Of a DNA stretch of 57,093 nucleotides, positions 42,770 to 53,800 are shown one piece after another; the stretch's first letter is position 1, and each line of letters starts with the position of its first letter. A model generated the notes under the pieces. That model was not told where the DNA came from. It did not search any database and was given only the letters and a program-made list of their open reading frames with translations. The DNA is from Candidatus Methanoperedens nitratireducens (lineage in GTDB: Archaea; Halobacteriota; Methanosarcinia; Methanosarcinales; Methanoperedenaceae): positions 1 through 57,093 of the forward strand of contig DYGR01000017.1 of assembly GCA_020724545.1 (NCBI GenBank), given 5' to 3'. Made by a program: the position numbers and the translations under genes.

Positions 42770-45700
42770 TTTTATAAACAATCCTGTATGTTGCTGGATA
42801 AAGAACAATCTTTCCCTCTTCACGCATGGATCGAAGATGCTTACCCGATAGTTCAATAGGTTTATCCTCTATATCAGAGAGTATAAATGCACAAGTATCA
42901 GGGGATTTATCGATCATACCCCATACATCAGCTTCAATCTTAAGAGGCTCACGCTGTAAGCAATGGTCTTTTGGCAAGTAGTAGCAAATCACTTCGCCTG
43001 CTGATGAAAGTTTCTCCCAGGGAAATATATTCTCTTTATCAGACTTGCGAATCCTGTTACCATTAGAATGGAAAAAATTATTTTCATCCTCCATATGATA
43101 ACCTTGACTCAATGCAAAACGTTCCATAATGCTTGGTTTTGTCGGTTTGGGTGGAGAAGGCTTTTTGATTATTTCAACCTCTTTTTCTTGAGCTTCATCC
43201 GGCTCGTCGCCAGTTGTCTTAGTTTCATCCACATGGCCCTCTTCCTTTTCAGGCAGTGTCACCTGAGTGTCACTGCCCTCGTCGAGTACTGCTGGCAAGA
43301 TTACATTATCTTCTGTTACATCATCACCAATATCTTGTGGCTTAACTTCTTCTGGCGATTGAAGAGTAAAGTTTTCTTCAAGGTACTCAGTCACATCCTG
43401 GGGGGTGCGTCCAAAACAATAATTCAAAGCAGCAGTAATATCTGGCTGATTGAACATTTTGCCAAGATTATCAGGCACCATACGGGCGAGTTTTGCATTA
43501 GGAATATCATTAAAATACAGGATTCTGTCTAACCATATAACATCAACATTTGTGGGCGTCCCCGCTGGAATTCCATCAATGTATGGAATTGTTTCAAGAC
43601 CAGGAGTTTTCTGCCATAATGTTTCTGCTAGATCTGCCGCTAATGACCTGATTCTTAAAGTATTGTCCTCATCAGGAAGTACAATACGGCAAATATCTTC
43701 ACCAAAGCGATTGAGCCACATTCGTTTTTCAGGATGGCCTATAAATGATGGATCTTGGTGAAAACGGTTTTCTATTTTGTTTGCAAGAACAGAGAAATCA
43801 GAAAATGGTAATTCTTGTGTTAACTCTCCCGTAAGATGACGAAAATCGGCAGTCTTCTGCTTAACCCCTTCATGCAAGTGACTCCACGGTATCAGTGACT
43901 GCATTGTAATGCTATATTCAATATTCTCAACTGGTATCCATTCACCAACAAGATTTAACCAGTGGCCACATTCCTTCCATATTCTTACTGGATGGCGTGG
44001 AAGAATGCTACGAACTCTGCGTAAATCATCCTGTGACAACATTTGTCTTGTAGGAAGCTCTTTCAACCACTGGATTACAAGGTCTGCTGTAGGTCGTTCA
44101 TTTACTCCAAGCTTTCCCCAAATAGTAAGATGCTTTACCGAAGACCGTATAATTTCTGCCCTAGGAACATCTTCTTCATCTGCAGATAAAAATACCTCAG
44201 ATAATCTTCTCCAATTACCACTTTCTGTCAGGATCATCTTCTCATCGTTAAAAACCTGTTTGATTTTTACAAAATCATCGGTTGAGCAACTATATAGCAT
44301 TTGGTCGAGCCGCTGATACCATTTATCAACCTCATGCAGGGGTGGATTATCCGCTTTAGAAAGTGCACGAAGGCGATCAAGCAGTCGATCAGGTCCGGTA
44401 GGGGTATCACATACTCCAAGTAGGAAAAGAAGATCACGAGTTGATTCATTATCATATCGAAAATCTATGAAGGGTTCTACATCCATAAGTGATTCAGTTT
44501 CTGGTGTACGTCTGAATATTTCTCTTGGTTTCCGATAGGATCCACGAGTATCCGGAAGGCATGGTAGCTCGCGTAATTTCAATATCCATGCTGGTAATAG
44601 TGGATTGTAAGTAATTCCTCTTCTATTACCAGTAGTAGCGATTTGCATAGCTCTTGCACCTTTAGCTTTCGACCAAAATGATGCCGATTGGATCAATATA
44701 TGCTCAACTAAATGTCCCCAGAAGTTATCGTCGTTTTTAGCTAATGATTGCCAGTGCTTCCACAGAGTGTCTTCGAAATCCCAGTCTTCAATTATAAAAG
44801 AATTTGTCACATAGGGGAATGAAAGTTCTCCATCAAACCCATGAACCTTGACTTCATGTTGAATTCGTTGACGCCCCCAGATATGAACCTCTTTTTGCAC
44901 CAAAGGTACAAACGTATTGATACCAGCACGTCCAGAATTTATCCATTCAATCCAATCATCCCGGGTGCAAGACTTAAAATCGTTTAAATAATCAGAGTGC
45001 AATAAATGATTACAAGACCAATCATTGGGTAATATTTGCTCTAAAGTGCCATCATCATCAAATAGAATAATGTCTGCAACGGAACGAAGGTATGTATCTT
45101 TGGTTACATACTTGAAAGAAGCACTAATTGTAGACCCAAGTTTAGCAACTATCTGTGTTAGTTGAACACAATCAGATATATCCACATTATCTTGTCCAAA
45201 AAATTTATCAGCCACTTGTTCTATTACTCTGTTGGTTCCACTTGGACTATCAAGACCGATTGCTTTTAATACGTCATCAACAGACTCTAATTTCTTCTTG
45301 ACCAATTTATCATCGCGTTTTTCAGCGTTTTGCTTTAGATCTGACGTGAAAGTAAACCATTCTTGGTTTGAAACAAGAAGGTATTTTAAGAGAAAATCCC
45401 AATCATCGTCTGATTGAAGTATTTTCTTTTCTCCAAGTCTAACAACTTCTTTTGCAGCATATAATACATTCTTCCCTTGGACAGGAATAATGTGTATATC
45501 ATCGTGTTTGAGATGTCTGTGACCTGTGACTTCTGATTCAATGTATATCCATAAATTTAGTAATTGATCCCATTTTTCAGGTTTTGGCATATGCTTGTTT
45601 CTTAGAGTGTTCAATAATTGTGTTTTTGTAATCTCTTCGACTACTTTGCGTTTAAGAAGCTTACTTTTATTAATCTCTGATATGTGATGAGATAAGGCAG

Positions 45701-46934
45701 GTCTGTTCAAGTCATCCAGCAATGCAGCAGCCTGTTTAGCAGGCCAAACTTCACTAATCTCATCAGGAATGATTATGCACTTGGCTGGCTTAAGGTCTCC
45801 TTCATCAGTCAATAAATAATTTTGATTTTCAATTATGGAATTAAAATTTTCTGCAACAATAGCGGTGCAGATCCCTTCTAAAGAATGATCATAAGATTTT
45901 ACTTCCGGAAGCATACCATATGCTATAGAGCGATTAACTAATCCAATGGTATCTTTTTTTAGCCATTGTAGAAAAACTAAAGCAGCAAGCCTACCGATTC
46001 TTCCTAATAACCAGCGATTTGTTGGTGATGCCCCTGGATCTTTTATTTTCAAGCGTGCTGGATCTTGAATAAATGGTGCGTTGCATGCAAAAGGAAGAGA
46101 TGTTTTAACACCGGTTGGAAGTACAACAAAAAGACGTCCGTTTGCACCTACAACAATCTCAACCTGGCATGGAGGATATTCAGCATCGTCATCCGAAGGG
46201 AGCATGCGTTCTTCTCTTATTTCCGCCAGAGCATCAATAGGAAATTCTTCGAATTGGGACTTTACAATCAAATATGATTTTTCGTTTTTGTTGACAAGTC
46301 CTACCAATTCAGTATCTTCGACAGGACCATGTCCAATAATACACCATTTGACCTCTTCATCCTGAATATTTATATGACGAATGTTTTTGAAAAAAAGAAG
46401 AGATACGGGGCTTTCAAGCCATTCCTGAAGATTCTTTTCAACATCAACCTGCCGATGTTCATCCTTAATTTTAACTCGTACTTCAGTAAGATTATCTTTT
46501 CTAAGAGGAACATCACACCATATTGGCTCTGTAAATCTATGTTTATCAAATGCAACAGAAAGAGAAGGTGTATAAAGCTCTACCAGATCTCCAAGACTAA
46601 ATGTGCTCTTAAATCCGATTCCACGAAAGCCAATCGTATGCAGAGCACGTTTGTTCGAATATCCGAACCTGCAAAGTGATGCAAAATGTTCCTCAGTAAA
46701 GTCCTCTCCATTGTGTCTGAAAATAAAAACACCATTTTCTATTTGAACGGATGCGAAATCAGCCCCCGCATCGTCGGCATTCTGAAGCAACTCTGATAAT
46801 ACATGTCGGGGGCTCTGAACCTGTTTGAAAAGCTGATGCCATGGCCCTGCAAGATCAGGATCATGTTCAAGCTGATCCCATCGTTTTGAAGCACCCTCTC
46901 TAATTCGTTCAAAGTATTCGGGAGGGATGCTCAT
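42756..46934 (-). CDS. sacsin-like protein with HSP90-type ATPase domain
   Basis: ATG 46934 is chosen because it overlaps the preceding stop as ATGA. The product is 1392 residues with an N-terminal GHKL ATPase: [19 protein letters not shown] (N-box, about 45-63) and [15 protein letters not shown] (G-box). A very long middle follows that I cannot assign, then an acidic linker around 1240-1310 and a C-terminal domain of about 80 residues. Similar giant ATPases occur in bacterial and archaeal defence islands. It lies between the helicase-tail copy and the methylase and is in their operon. Its role in the system is unknown. Confidence 0.8.
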   Translation of the reverse strand: MSIPPEYFERIREGASKRWDQLEHDPDLAGPWHQLFKQVQSPRHVLSELLQNADDAGADFASVQIENGVFIFRHNGEDFTEEHFASLCRFGYSNKRALHTIGFRGIGFKSTFSLGDLVELYTPSLSVAFDKHRFTEPIWCDVPLRKDNLTEVRVKIKDEHRQVDVEKNLQEWLESPVSLLFFKNIRHINIQDEEVKWCIIGHGPVEDTELVGLVNKNEKSYLIVKSQFEEFPIDALAEIREERMLPSDDDAEYPPCQVEIVVGANGRLFVVLPTGVKTSLPFACNAPFIQDPARLKIKDPGASPTNRWLLGRIGRLAALVFLQWLKKDTIGLVNRSIAYGMLPEVKSYDHSLEGICTAIVAENFNSIIENQNYLLTDEGDLKPAKCIIIPDEISEVWPAKQAAALLDDLNRPALSHHISEINKSKLLKRKVVEEITKTQLLNTLRNKHMPKPEKWDQLLNLWIYIESEVTGHRHLKHDDIHIIPVQGKNVLYAAKEVVRLGEKKILQSDDDWDFLLKYLLVSNQEWFTFTSDLKQNAEKRDDKLVKKKLESVDDVLKAIGLDSPSGTNRVIEQVADKFFGQDNVDISDCVQLTQIVAKLGSTISASFKYVTKDTYLRSVADIILFDDDGTLEQILPNDWSCNHLLHSDYLNDFKSCTRDDWIEWINSGRAGINTFVPLVQKEVHIWGRQRIQHEVKVHGFDGELSFPYVTNSFIIEDWDFEDTLWKHWQSLAKNDDNFWGHLVEHILIQSASFWSKAKGARAMQIATTGNRRGITYNPLLPAWILKLRELPCLPDTRGSYRKPREIFRRTPETESLMDVEPFIDFRYDNESTRDLLFLLGVCDTPTGPDRLLDRLRALSKADNPPLHEVDKWYQRLDQMLYSCSTDDFVKIKQVFNDEKMILTESGNWRRLSEVFLSADEEDVPRAEIIRSSVKHLTIWGKLGVNERPTADLVIQWLKELPTRQMLSQDDLRRVRSILPRHPVRIWKECGHWLNLVGEWIPVENIEYSITMQSLIPWSHLHEGVKQKTADFRHLTGELTQELPFSDFSVLANKIENRFHQDPSFIGHPEKRMWLNRFGEDICRIVLPDEDNTLRIRSLAADLAETLWQKTPGLETIPYIDGIPAGTPTNVDVIWLDRILYFNDIPNAKLARMVPDNLGKMFNQPDITAALNYCFGRTPQDVTEYLEENFTLQSPEEVKPQDIGDDVTEDNVILPAVLDEGSDTQVTLPEKEEGHVDETKTTGDEPDEAQEKEVEIIKKPSPPKPTKPSIMERFALSQGYHMEDENNFFHSNGNRIRKSDKENIFPWEKLSSAGEVICYYLPKDHCLQREPLKIEADVWGMIDKSPDTCAFILSDIEDKPIELSGKHLRSMREEGKIVLYPATYRIVYKNDNY

Positions 46935-47206
46935 CTTGGAACCGCCGCACATGCCAGAAACTCAGAATAAATATAATTCACACTTGTAACGCAAAAGTCA
47001 GTTTCACGCTGGAAAGGTTGACACCGATAGTGAACACGATGAGTATCAATGCAATCCCTTGTACGTTCCAAAACAGCACCAGGTAACATATCCAATACTC
47101 TCGCAGCGTTTTTTTCTGCTTCTCGCATGCCATCGGAGGGATACTTTCCTTCTGGGTCAATATGCATGCGTCCTTCATTCATGCTGTATTCTCTTTTCAT
47201 ATACAC
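46931..47206 (-). pseudogene. second copy of the helicase C-terminal tail, fused to unrelated sequence
   Basis: The last 35 residues (HRVHYRCQPFQRETDFCVTSVNY and on to AAVPR) match the end of the large helicase (HRVHYLRQPFQREPDFGVTS...AQVPR), and the DNA is similar over about 110 bases (46931-47042 against 50838-50948). The preceding 55 residues (MNEGRMHIDPEGKYPSDGMR onward) are not helicase-like. The stop overlaps the sacsin-like start as ATGA. It is a rearrangement scar that may still serve to couple translation. Confidence 0.7.
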
Positions 47207-47236
47207 AACCTGAGACCATACGCTTTATTATATTTT

Positions 47237-47297
47237 CCTTTAACTTTACGATTAGTGGGTTTTACTTAACGATTACTTAACGATTAGACCTGCACTT
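47237..47297. repeat. 61-base repeat at the 3' end of the DUF4062 gene (other copy 50766-50826)
   Basis: The stretch with CCTTTAACTTTACGATT and two ACGATTACTT(A/G)ACGATT words occurs at 47237-47297 and 50766-50826 with about six differences. In the first it is the end and 3' flank of the complete DUF4062 gene. In the second it follows the helicase and marks where another copy of that gene used to end. Confidence 0.8.
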
Positions 47298-48819
47298 TAA
47301 GGCGGTAACGGGTGGAACGGCCAGCTCCCAACTTTTCCGCCAGTCCCATTTCGATCAGTTTTCTAAAGTCACTAGCTATAACAGGACCGGTGACATCAAA
47401 TTCCTCTTCGCATTGCCGGGTGGTAAGTTCCTTGCCTTCGACCAGCCATTGCATCATCTTCCGCTGCCTTTCGTTCAATTGAGATTCCACTGCCGGAGTT
47501 ACCCGCACCAACTGCTCTGGAACACGAAGGCGCTCGATGTTATCACCTGGTCCCAGGAAAGTTACCTGGAAATATCCTGTATCAGTACCGATAAGAGGCA
47601 CATCCAGTCCATGGTTGAGCATCTGTTCGCGCATACGCCGAAAGCCGCTGCCACGCTCCTCTATGCGGTGGAAATAAGAGAGACACTGAGCCAGTACCGG
47701 ATTACGTGAACATGGCCTGTATGTTCCCTTGCGCAGGTTGACAAGTGTAATAGGTGTAGGTGGAAGACCGGGGCTTGAGATTATTACCTTGTTAGAGAAG
47801 ACTTCAAGCATGATCTTTCGCCCGGCGTCTTCGTATTGCCGGTGGGCCACAGCATTGACAAGAGCTTCCCTCATAGCCTCAACAGGATATTCATCAAGAC
47901 GCACACGGTTAAGTCCCACAACTTTCATGGGATGCCTGGTATTCCGATCTATAAAAGCAATGGCACGCTCAATAACCACAGGCATAGGTCCACGAATATC
48001 CTCATGATCCTGTGGTTCCCCGTCAGGCTCAGAGCTGCGATAAGCATCCGCAAGTACACGACACTGAGGGAACACTGCAGAAGGGTCTTTAGCCAGCAAC
48101 ACCACGCCAGCCGCTGTTGCGTAGTATTCCCTCGATTCCGATTCACACCAAACAAGGCCACGCAACATAACGCCAGTCAATACATCTTCAGAAGACAAAT
48201 CATCGATATTCCTGCCTTCGGCTGCACCCACAAGCCTGCGAGCCATGTCATGGTTCAGGTCATCCCAGCGGATTCGCATCAAAGGTTGAGATTCAAACTT
48301 AGAAGTAGCCTCGATGGTCTGATCTGCTATCAGGTTCTCATCACTTGTAGGAACAATGCCGAACTTTTCCTGAAGTAGCTTTACTAATGCTGCTCTTACT
48401 TCTTTCTGAAGTTCTATGATATTGCCAAAACGTTTATACTTAAAATCATCAGCTTCCAATTCCTTAAGCAAAACATCTGTACCGCTCTCCCTTTTTACAT
48501 TACGTTCACCCTTTATAAAAGCCAGAATAGGCAATCCGCATTGCTTTGCATGCCTGTATTCAGTGTGAGTTATCGATAGTTCACCCGCAGGAGTCCCATA
48601 CTGCACGCCCACGATTAATAGATACACCTGGCAATTGTCAAGTGACCTCAAACAGCCCTCTAAAACCTTATCAGCAGATGCTGGTTCATATTCATAAAGT
48701 ATGGGCGTGCAATGTGCCGAAAGGAACGGATCGGTATTAATCAGATTTTGAATGATGAGTCGCTCATCTTCAAGTTCCTTCTGAACTGAACTAACAAATA
48801 CTTTGAAAAATGAGGTCAC
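47284..48819 (-). CDS. DUF4062 / GHKL-ATPase / winged-helix protein
   Basis: The 511-residue protein has an N-terminal DUF4062 domain (FKVFVSSVQKELEDERLII, YLLIVGVQYGTP) of a TIR-like fold. A central part with EALVNAVAHRQYED (about 318-331) and RIEERGSGFRRMREQM follows, as in AlbA/AAA_4-linked ATP-binding proteins, and then a C-terminal winged helix (TTRQCEEEFDVTGPVIASDF). DUF4062 proteins are frequent in defence islands as sensors or effectors. The start is GTG, overlapping the stop of the shrunken methylase frame (GTGA). A leftover of a second copy is just downstream of the helicase. Confidence 0.78.
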   Translation of the reverse strand: MTSFFKVFVSSVQKELEDERLIIQNLINTDPFLSAHCTPILYEYEPASADKVLEGCLRSLDNCQVYLLIVGVQYGTPAGELSITHTEYRHAKQCGLPILAFIKGERNVKRESGTDVLLKELEADDFKYKRFGNIIELQKEVRAALVKLLQEKFGIVPTSDENLIADQTIEATSKFESQPLMRIRWDDLNHDMARRLVGAAEGRNIDDLSSEDVLTGVMLRGLVWCESESREYYATAAGVVLLAKDPSAVFPQCRVLADAYRSSEPDGEPQDHEDIRGPMPVVIERAIAFIDRNTRHPMKVVGLNRVRLDEYPVEAMREALVNAVAHRQYEDAGRKIMLEVFSNKVIISSPGLPPTPITLVNLRKGTYRPCSRNPVLAQCLSYFHRIEERGSGFRRMREQMLNHGLDVPLIGTDTGYFQVTFLGPGDNIERLRVPEQLVRVTPAVESQLNERQRKMMQWLVEGKELTTRQCEEEFDVTGPVIASDFRKLIEMGLAEKLGAGRSTRYRLKVQV

Positions 48820-49097
48820 TGAGGCACTTCCGCAGGATTCATGTCTGAAGCATAGTTGAATAACTCACTTGCCTGTAGATGGTTCTTATTTTCTTCGCAC
48901 ATCTGAGAAAGAATCACGGCGCAGGCAGCCGCTAATCGACGATTTGCCCGCCATAAGTACAGCGTAATTAGACTGTGGAGAATTGACTTCTCAATTGTTG
49001 AAATCTCATTTATTGCATCCAGAGGGAGGGCGACTTCGATAAGTTTCTTTTTCATCAATAAACTACTCCGTAAGACCTCATAGTCTTCCTCTTTCAC
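48816..49097 (-). pseudogene. shrunken DUF1156 methylase N-terminus, still in frame (93 aa)
   Basis: The frame contains [39 protein letters not shown]...ASELFN and YASDMNPAEV, each matching the full DUF1156 methylase in order but with two large in-frame gaps (about 60 and 40 residues missing) and many changes. The SAM motif and DPPY are gone, so it cannot methylate. It ends in a GTGA overlap with the DUF4062 gene. It is a decayed copy that has kept an open frame, perhaps because it couples translation. Its upstream part (49040-49097) has no match. Confidence 0.75.
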
Positions 49098-49252
49098 TTT
49101 ACCATTTAACGGTATTTATATTATTCCGTTTGATGAGACCGTTTCAATAAGCTATAAATTATGAAAAGTTTATAATCATTATAAACAATATATACATTGT
49201 TTCACAATCATAATATTATATCTTCAGCGTATGAATCAGGACAAAACAATAT

Positions 49253-49825
49253 ATGACAACCGTTGCTATTCCCGCCTGGAACGTTATGGGGCTACTGCCG
49301 CCCATTGATTCCAATATACCCACAAGCCCGGATCGCTCTCCGTATCGTGTGTCACTCAAGGATATCGTGATGCGCTTTGCCACCACACCGGAGCGCCGTT
49401 CTGTGCTGACTGGTTTTCTGAAATATCGGCAAGCTTTACATCAGTCAGGTTTTACCTCTGGATTTCAGTGGTTGAATGGCAGTTTTGCTGAAGATGTCGA
49501 AATGATCGAAAAACGCCCCCCGCAAGATATGGATGTGGTGACATTTCTGCACACACCCGAACATTTTATATTATCAGACGTGAACATCGGGATTTTTAAA
49601 AATGATTATGCAAAATCCAGCTTTTGTGTCGATGCGTATATTGTTGAACTGGATGAACTATCAAGCGATCAAATAGTAATCCATTCAGCGTACTGGTACA
49701 GCATGTGGTCTCATCGACGCAATCAGGCGTGGAAAGGATTTCTGCAAATTGAGCTTGATCCTGCCGAAGATACAGAAGCAATAGCCTGGCTTGCACAATC
49801 TGAAACCACAGGAGCTAAATTATGA
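49253..49825 (+). CDS. DUF6932-like nucleotidyltransferase
   Basis: The 190-residue protein has a nucleotidyltransferase-type motif WLNGSFAEDVE (residues about 74-84) then PPQDMDVVTF (about 90-99), giving GS...DxD as in the DUF6932/AbiEii-like groups, with a helical lead-in and a C-terminal helix. It is followed by a partner gene with an ATGA overlap. The pair points against the flanking defence operon and separates helicase from DUF4062. It is likely a toxin-antitoxin or abortive-infection module inserted here. Confidence 0.65.
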   Translation: MTTVAIPAWNVMGLLPPIDSNIPTSPDRSPYRVSLKDIVMRFATTPERRSVLTGFLKYRQALHQSGFTSGFQWLNGSFAEDVEMIEKRPPQDMDVVTFLHTPEHFILSDVNIGIFKNDYAKSSFCVDAYIVELDELSSDQIVIHSAYWYSMWSHRRNQAWKGFLQIELDPAEDTEAIAWLAQSETTGAKL

Positions 49826-50745
49826 ACCAGCAAGATCGACTGCATCTGCTGGCAGAACAGAAGTTTTTGCGGGGACAATTGGAAACATTACCCAGATCTG
49901 CGAAATTGACCCGAATGAGCGTCGAGTCACGCATGCAAACTGTTGATGAGCAATTAAAACGGGTTCCACCTGACGAACAAGCACCTGCTCGAGTTCAACT
50001 CACATTCAATGGTCGTCCGGTAATTGGTAGTCACGGTATTTTTGCTGACTTTGGTATGAAGGCAGTAAACAGTTTTGTCGAAGCAGTTTCTGCGATGGCA
50101 GCCTCAATACAGGCTCCACTTGCATCAACTGGACCTATTCCTAATCGTGAGCAACATCAGCTTTTAATAACCAATACGGCATTAGGTTCATTTGGTTTCG
50201 AGCTGGAAGAATATCTAACTCAAAAATTAATATCAGAAGAATATAGTTCTGTTGCTCAGGCATTGTCAAAAACTCGGGATTTGTTACAAGGAATACTCGG
50301 AGGCACAGATGAGGAGTTTGCAGACTTTGTATCCGAAACTGATCTAAGAGCCCTTGAAAAAATAAGGGGATTTCTGCAAATATTAGCGGACAATGAAGCA
50401 GTTTGCACACTTCAATATCGGGAACGCAGCGTAAGATTTACCGATGTTGGGCAGATCAGAAAAAGTCTTGAACGTTTGAGTCAGGATAATCTAAGCGAAA
50501 GTGAAGAGATTTTGGACGGTGAATTTCATGGGCTGCTACCCAAAAGCCGAACATTCGAATTCGGTCTGGCAGAAAACGATGGCAAGATCATTACAGGTAA
50601 AGTAGGCATAAATATCAGGGATGCCGAATCACTGAATCAACATTTATACGAACCTGTGAAAGCTAAAATGATGGTGACTCGTATAGGTGGCATCAGGCCG
50701 CGCTATGTGTTGTTAGAATTGCCGCAATGGGAAGACACAAAATAG
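49822..50745 (+). CDS. hypothetical partner protein of the DUF6932-like gene (307 aa)
   Basis: The 307-residue protein has a coiled-coil start (DRLHLLAEQKFLRGQLETLP, residues 5-24), a central helical part (QLLITNTALGSFGFELEE) and a C-terminal beta-rich end (TGKVGINIRDAE, PRYVLLELPQW). No catalytic motif or membrane helix is seen and I do not recognise the family. Coupled translation with the nucleotidyltransferase (ATGA) suggests it is its target or antitoxin. The gene ends 21 bases before the copied 3' flank of the lost DUF4062 gene. Confidence 0.6.
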   Translation: MNQQDRLHLLAEQKFLRGQLETLPRSAKLTRMSVESRMQTVDEQLKRVPPDEQAPARVQLTFNGRPVIGSHGIFADFGMKAVNSFVEAVSAMAASIQAPLASTGPIPNREQHQLLITNTALGSFGFELEEYLTQKLISEEYSSVAQALSKTRDLLQGILGGTDEEFADFVSETDLRALEKIRGFLQILADNEAVCTLQYRERSVRFTDVGQIRKSLERLSQDNLSESEEILDGEFHGLLPKSRTFEFGLAENDGKIITGKVGINIRDAESLNQHLYEPVKAKMMVTRIGGIRPRYVLLELPQWEDTK

Positions 50746-50804
50746 ACCGGGAAAAGTTCCGAGTTCCTTTAACTTTACGATTTGTGGGTTTTCCTTGACG
50801 ATTA

Positions 50805-50840
50805 CTTGACGATTTGACCATACTTTGAACAGTGAGGTCA
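50805..50840 (-). pseudogene. leftover of a deleted second DUF4062 gene
   Basis: Right after the helicase, read on the minus strand, ATGACCTCACTGTTCAAAGT overlaps the helicase stop (ATGA) and matches the first codons of the DUF4062 gene (GTGACCTCATTTTTCAAAGT). The next bases instead match that gene's last codons and 3' flank. The join falls at AAAGT, present at both ends, so about 1.5 kb was lost between five-base repeats. Confidence 0.75.
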
Positions 50841-53800
50841 TCGTGGCACCTGCGCTCTTGCCAATAATTCTGCGAAATTGTAATTCACACTTGTAACGCC
50901 AAAATCAGGTTCACGCTGGAAAGGTTGACGCAGATAGTGAACGCGATGATTATCATCGGGCATGAATTCCACAATTGCGAGGATGAAATCCTCTGGCTTG
51001 TTGAGGGAATAGAGTATCTCATTCTTTGTAACGGTGAGAATTAATGCCCCCGAAATGCGCCCTTTTACTTCAATAAAACGCAATTTTCCTGTACCGGGAA
51101 CACGACTTTCAATATCATAACCCACCTTTTCCATTTCACGGTCAATAGGCTCAAAACCAAGGTTACGTTCGATATCCATTATAATTTCACGAGCACGTGC
51201 AGCGGATGCCTGAGTATCTACGGGCTGTGAAGGTTCTGGCAGGTCCTTACCTGTCATTCTGGAAATCATGCCCATTGGCACAACAAGCAGACCCCCCATT
51301 ATCACGGGTGGCAGAGCTGATATCTGCCCTTCCAATTTCAGTTCCTCCATACGCTTCTGAAGACGCCTTTGTAGCTCATCAGCTTTATTTCTAGCTCCAC
51401 CAGAATTCTGCTTGGCATTAACCTTGCCTGCCTGTTCCTGGAGTTTCAATTCTTCAGCACGATGGTCCCAATAGTTGATCTCTTTGGTCAGTCGTTCTTT
51501 CACAGCTGCTTCAGTCTTCTTGATAAGTTCCATTTTACGTGTACGGACCTCTGATAAATGTTCAGGTACAACATTGGAAATGGCATATTCCTGTACCCTT
51601 TGTTCCATTTCACGGTTAATCCATGCAAATTCGGGTCTTCCAAATAGTTCTTCCGCACCTGGCTCATCATCCTTGAGAGGTCTGTAGTCTAGATAAGGCG
51701 CATAATGTATATGGCGGGTGTTGCCAGCGGAATCCAGTTCAACATATAGCATACGTTTGGAAATTACACGACGTTCACCTGTGCGTGTACGGCTGGCATC
51801 CTGAATAGCGTGTTCCAGATAAAATAACACGCGCGGTTCAATACCATGATCACTTTCGTCCACCAGCACAGTTCCACGACGGAGTATATCCCTATTTTTT
51901 TCAAGAATAAGGTCAATGGTTGCTGAAAGTAACGGGTGTCCCGGACAAACGAAAGCAGCAAGTGGCTGTCCCTGAGGAGCTATCAAAGGTTTCTCGAAGG
52001 CAATGCGTTCATATCTTTGAAGTACAGGTTCGCCAAGACCAATTAAACGATCACGATTGCGAATTTGTGCAGGTACGTTCTTGATTTCATAACGCCGTGG
52101 TTCGCGTTGTTTTAGTGAACCACCAAGATGATTGAAGGCTTCCTGGAAAAAAGACTCTATATAATGTGGCTGTAGCCTTCTTGCTTCCGCCCTTTCCATA
52201 TCTTCACGGATACGATATACACGGCTTACATCCATTGAATCATGAGCTAAAGCATGTTCTTCCAGTAAGTCTTGAAGTTTCTTACGGTCAAATGCATTTG
52301 CTACTACCTGTGTAAGCCTTGCACGGACCTCCGGCTGTTCTGCATAACGGATTGCTTCTATCAAGAGTTGCTTTAGTGGTTTACCATCAAACTGCAGTTT
52401 ACCAAGTACATCAAACACCTGACCGCCAAGTGCTTCACGTGCCTGTTCAAGTTTATCAAGCAGAGTGCGATATACGTCACCTTCTCTTGTTTCTTCAGCA
52501 ACAAGATTCCAGAGATAACAGATTTCAGTTTGGCCTATACGGTGAATACGTCCAAAACGCTGCTCGATCCGGTTTGGATTCCAAGGTAGATCATAATTTA
52601 CCATTAGATGAGCACGTTGCAAATTAATACCTTCACCCGCAGCATCAGTGGCAACTAAGACTTTTACTTTAGGATCATGTTTGAATGACTCCTGAATTTT
52701 AAGTCTTTCCTCACGCCCTTTACTACCGTGAATACTGACAACGTATTCCTGATTGCCCAGAAGTGTACTTATACGATTTTCAAGATAAGCCAACGTAGAG
52801 CGGTGTTCTGTAAAAATAACGAGTTTCTCATTTGGGGAGGACGCAGGTTTTTGAATATCACGTGCACCATAAGATGAACGTTCTTCTGCTATTCGGTCAG
52901 CGATCACAGCCGGTGAAAATATTTCCTCAAGTAAACTTGCAAGTCCACGCCATTTTGTATCTTCACCGCTAAGACGAACGGATTCTGCAAGTGCTCCAAG
53001 ACGTTTTAAAGTTTCTATTTCTGCTTTTAACTCATCAATTGTACGTGCTGCGGTGGCTTGATCAAGAATTTCTTCCTCGGCTTCTGCAACTTCATTTTCA
53101 GGTGCATCCTCCAGATCATCAATATCATCGTCATCCAGTATTCCAATGGTAGGTATCTGCTCAACCTGACCTCCACGTTGAAGGAGTTTTAGTTCATTCA
53201 ATCGACTCTCCAAACGTTTTCTGCGGTTTATCAGTGATTGTGATATTGCTTCGGGTGATGAAGCAAGGCGACGTTGCAGAATAGTAAGTGCAAAACCAAC
53301 CGTTCCTGTTCTTTTTCCATTCTGAAGTGCTTCTGCCCGGTTAAATTCTTCACGTACATAATCAGTAACTTCTTTGTACAGTTGTGCTTCAGCGTTTGAA
53401 AGTTTATATGGAACTGTATAGGCGATACGTTCAGGGAAAAGAGGAGTAGCATCAAATTTGAACAAATTCTCCTTGACCATCCGACGCATCAGGTCAGATA
53501 CATCTGCAGTATGCGCACCATCACGAAAACGACCTTCAAAACGGTCACCATCCAGCAAAGCCATGAAAAGCTGAAAATCTTCTTCTTTTCCATTATGTGG
53601 CGTTGCTGTCATCAACAGGAAATTGCGAGTCAGGGTAGAGAGAAGTTGACCGAGTTTATAACGTTTTGTATATTTGATTTCTCCTCCAAAAAAAGTAGCG
53701 GACATCTTGTGGGCTTCATCACATACAATGAGATCCCACCCACATTCCTGTGCTTTGAGCTTTTCCTGTACATTTTCATTACGCGAGAGTTTATCCAGCC

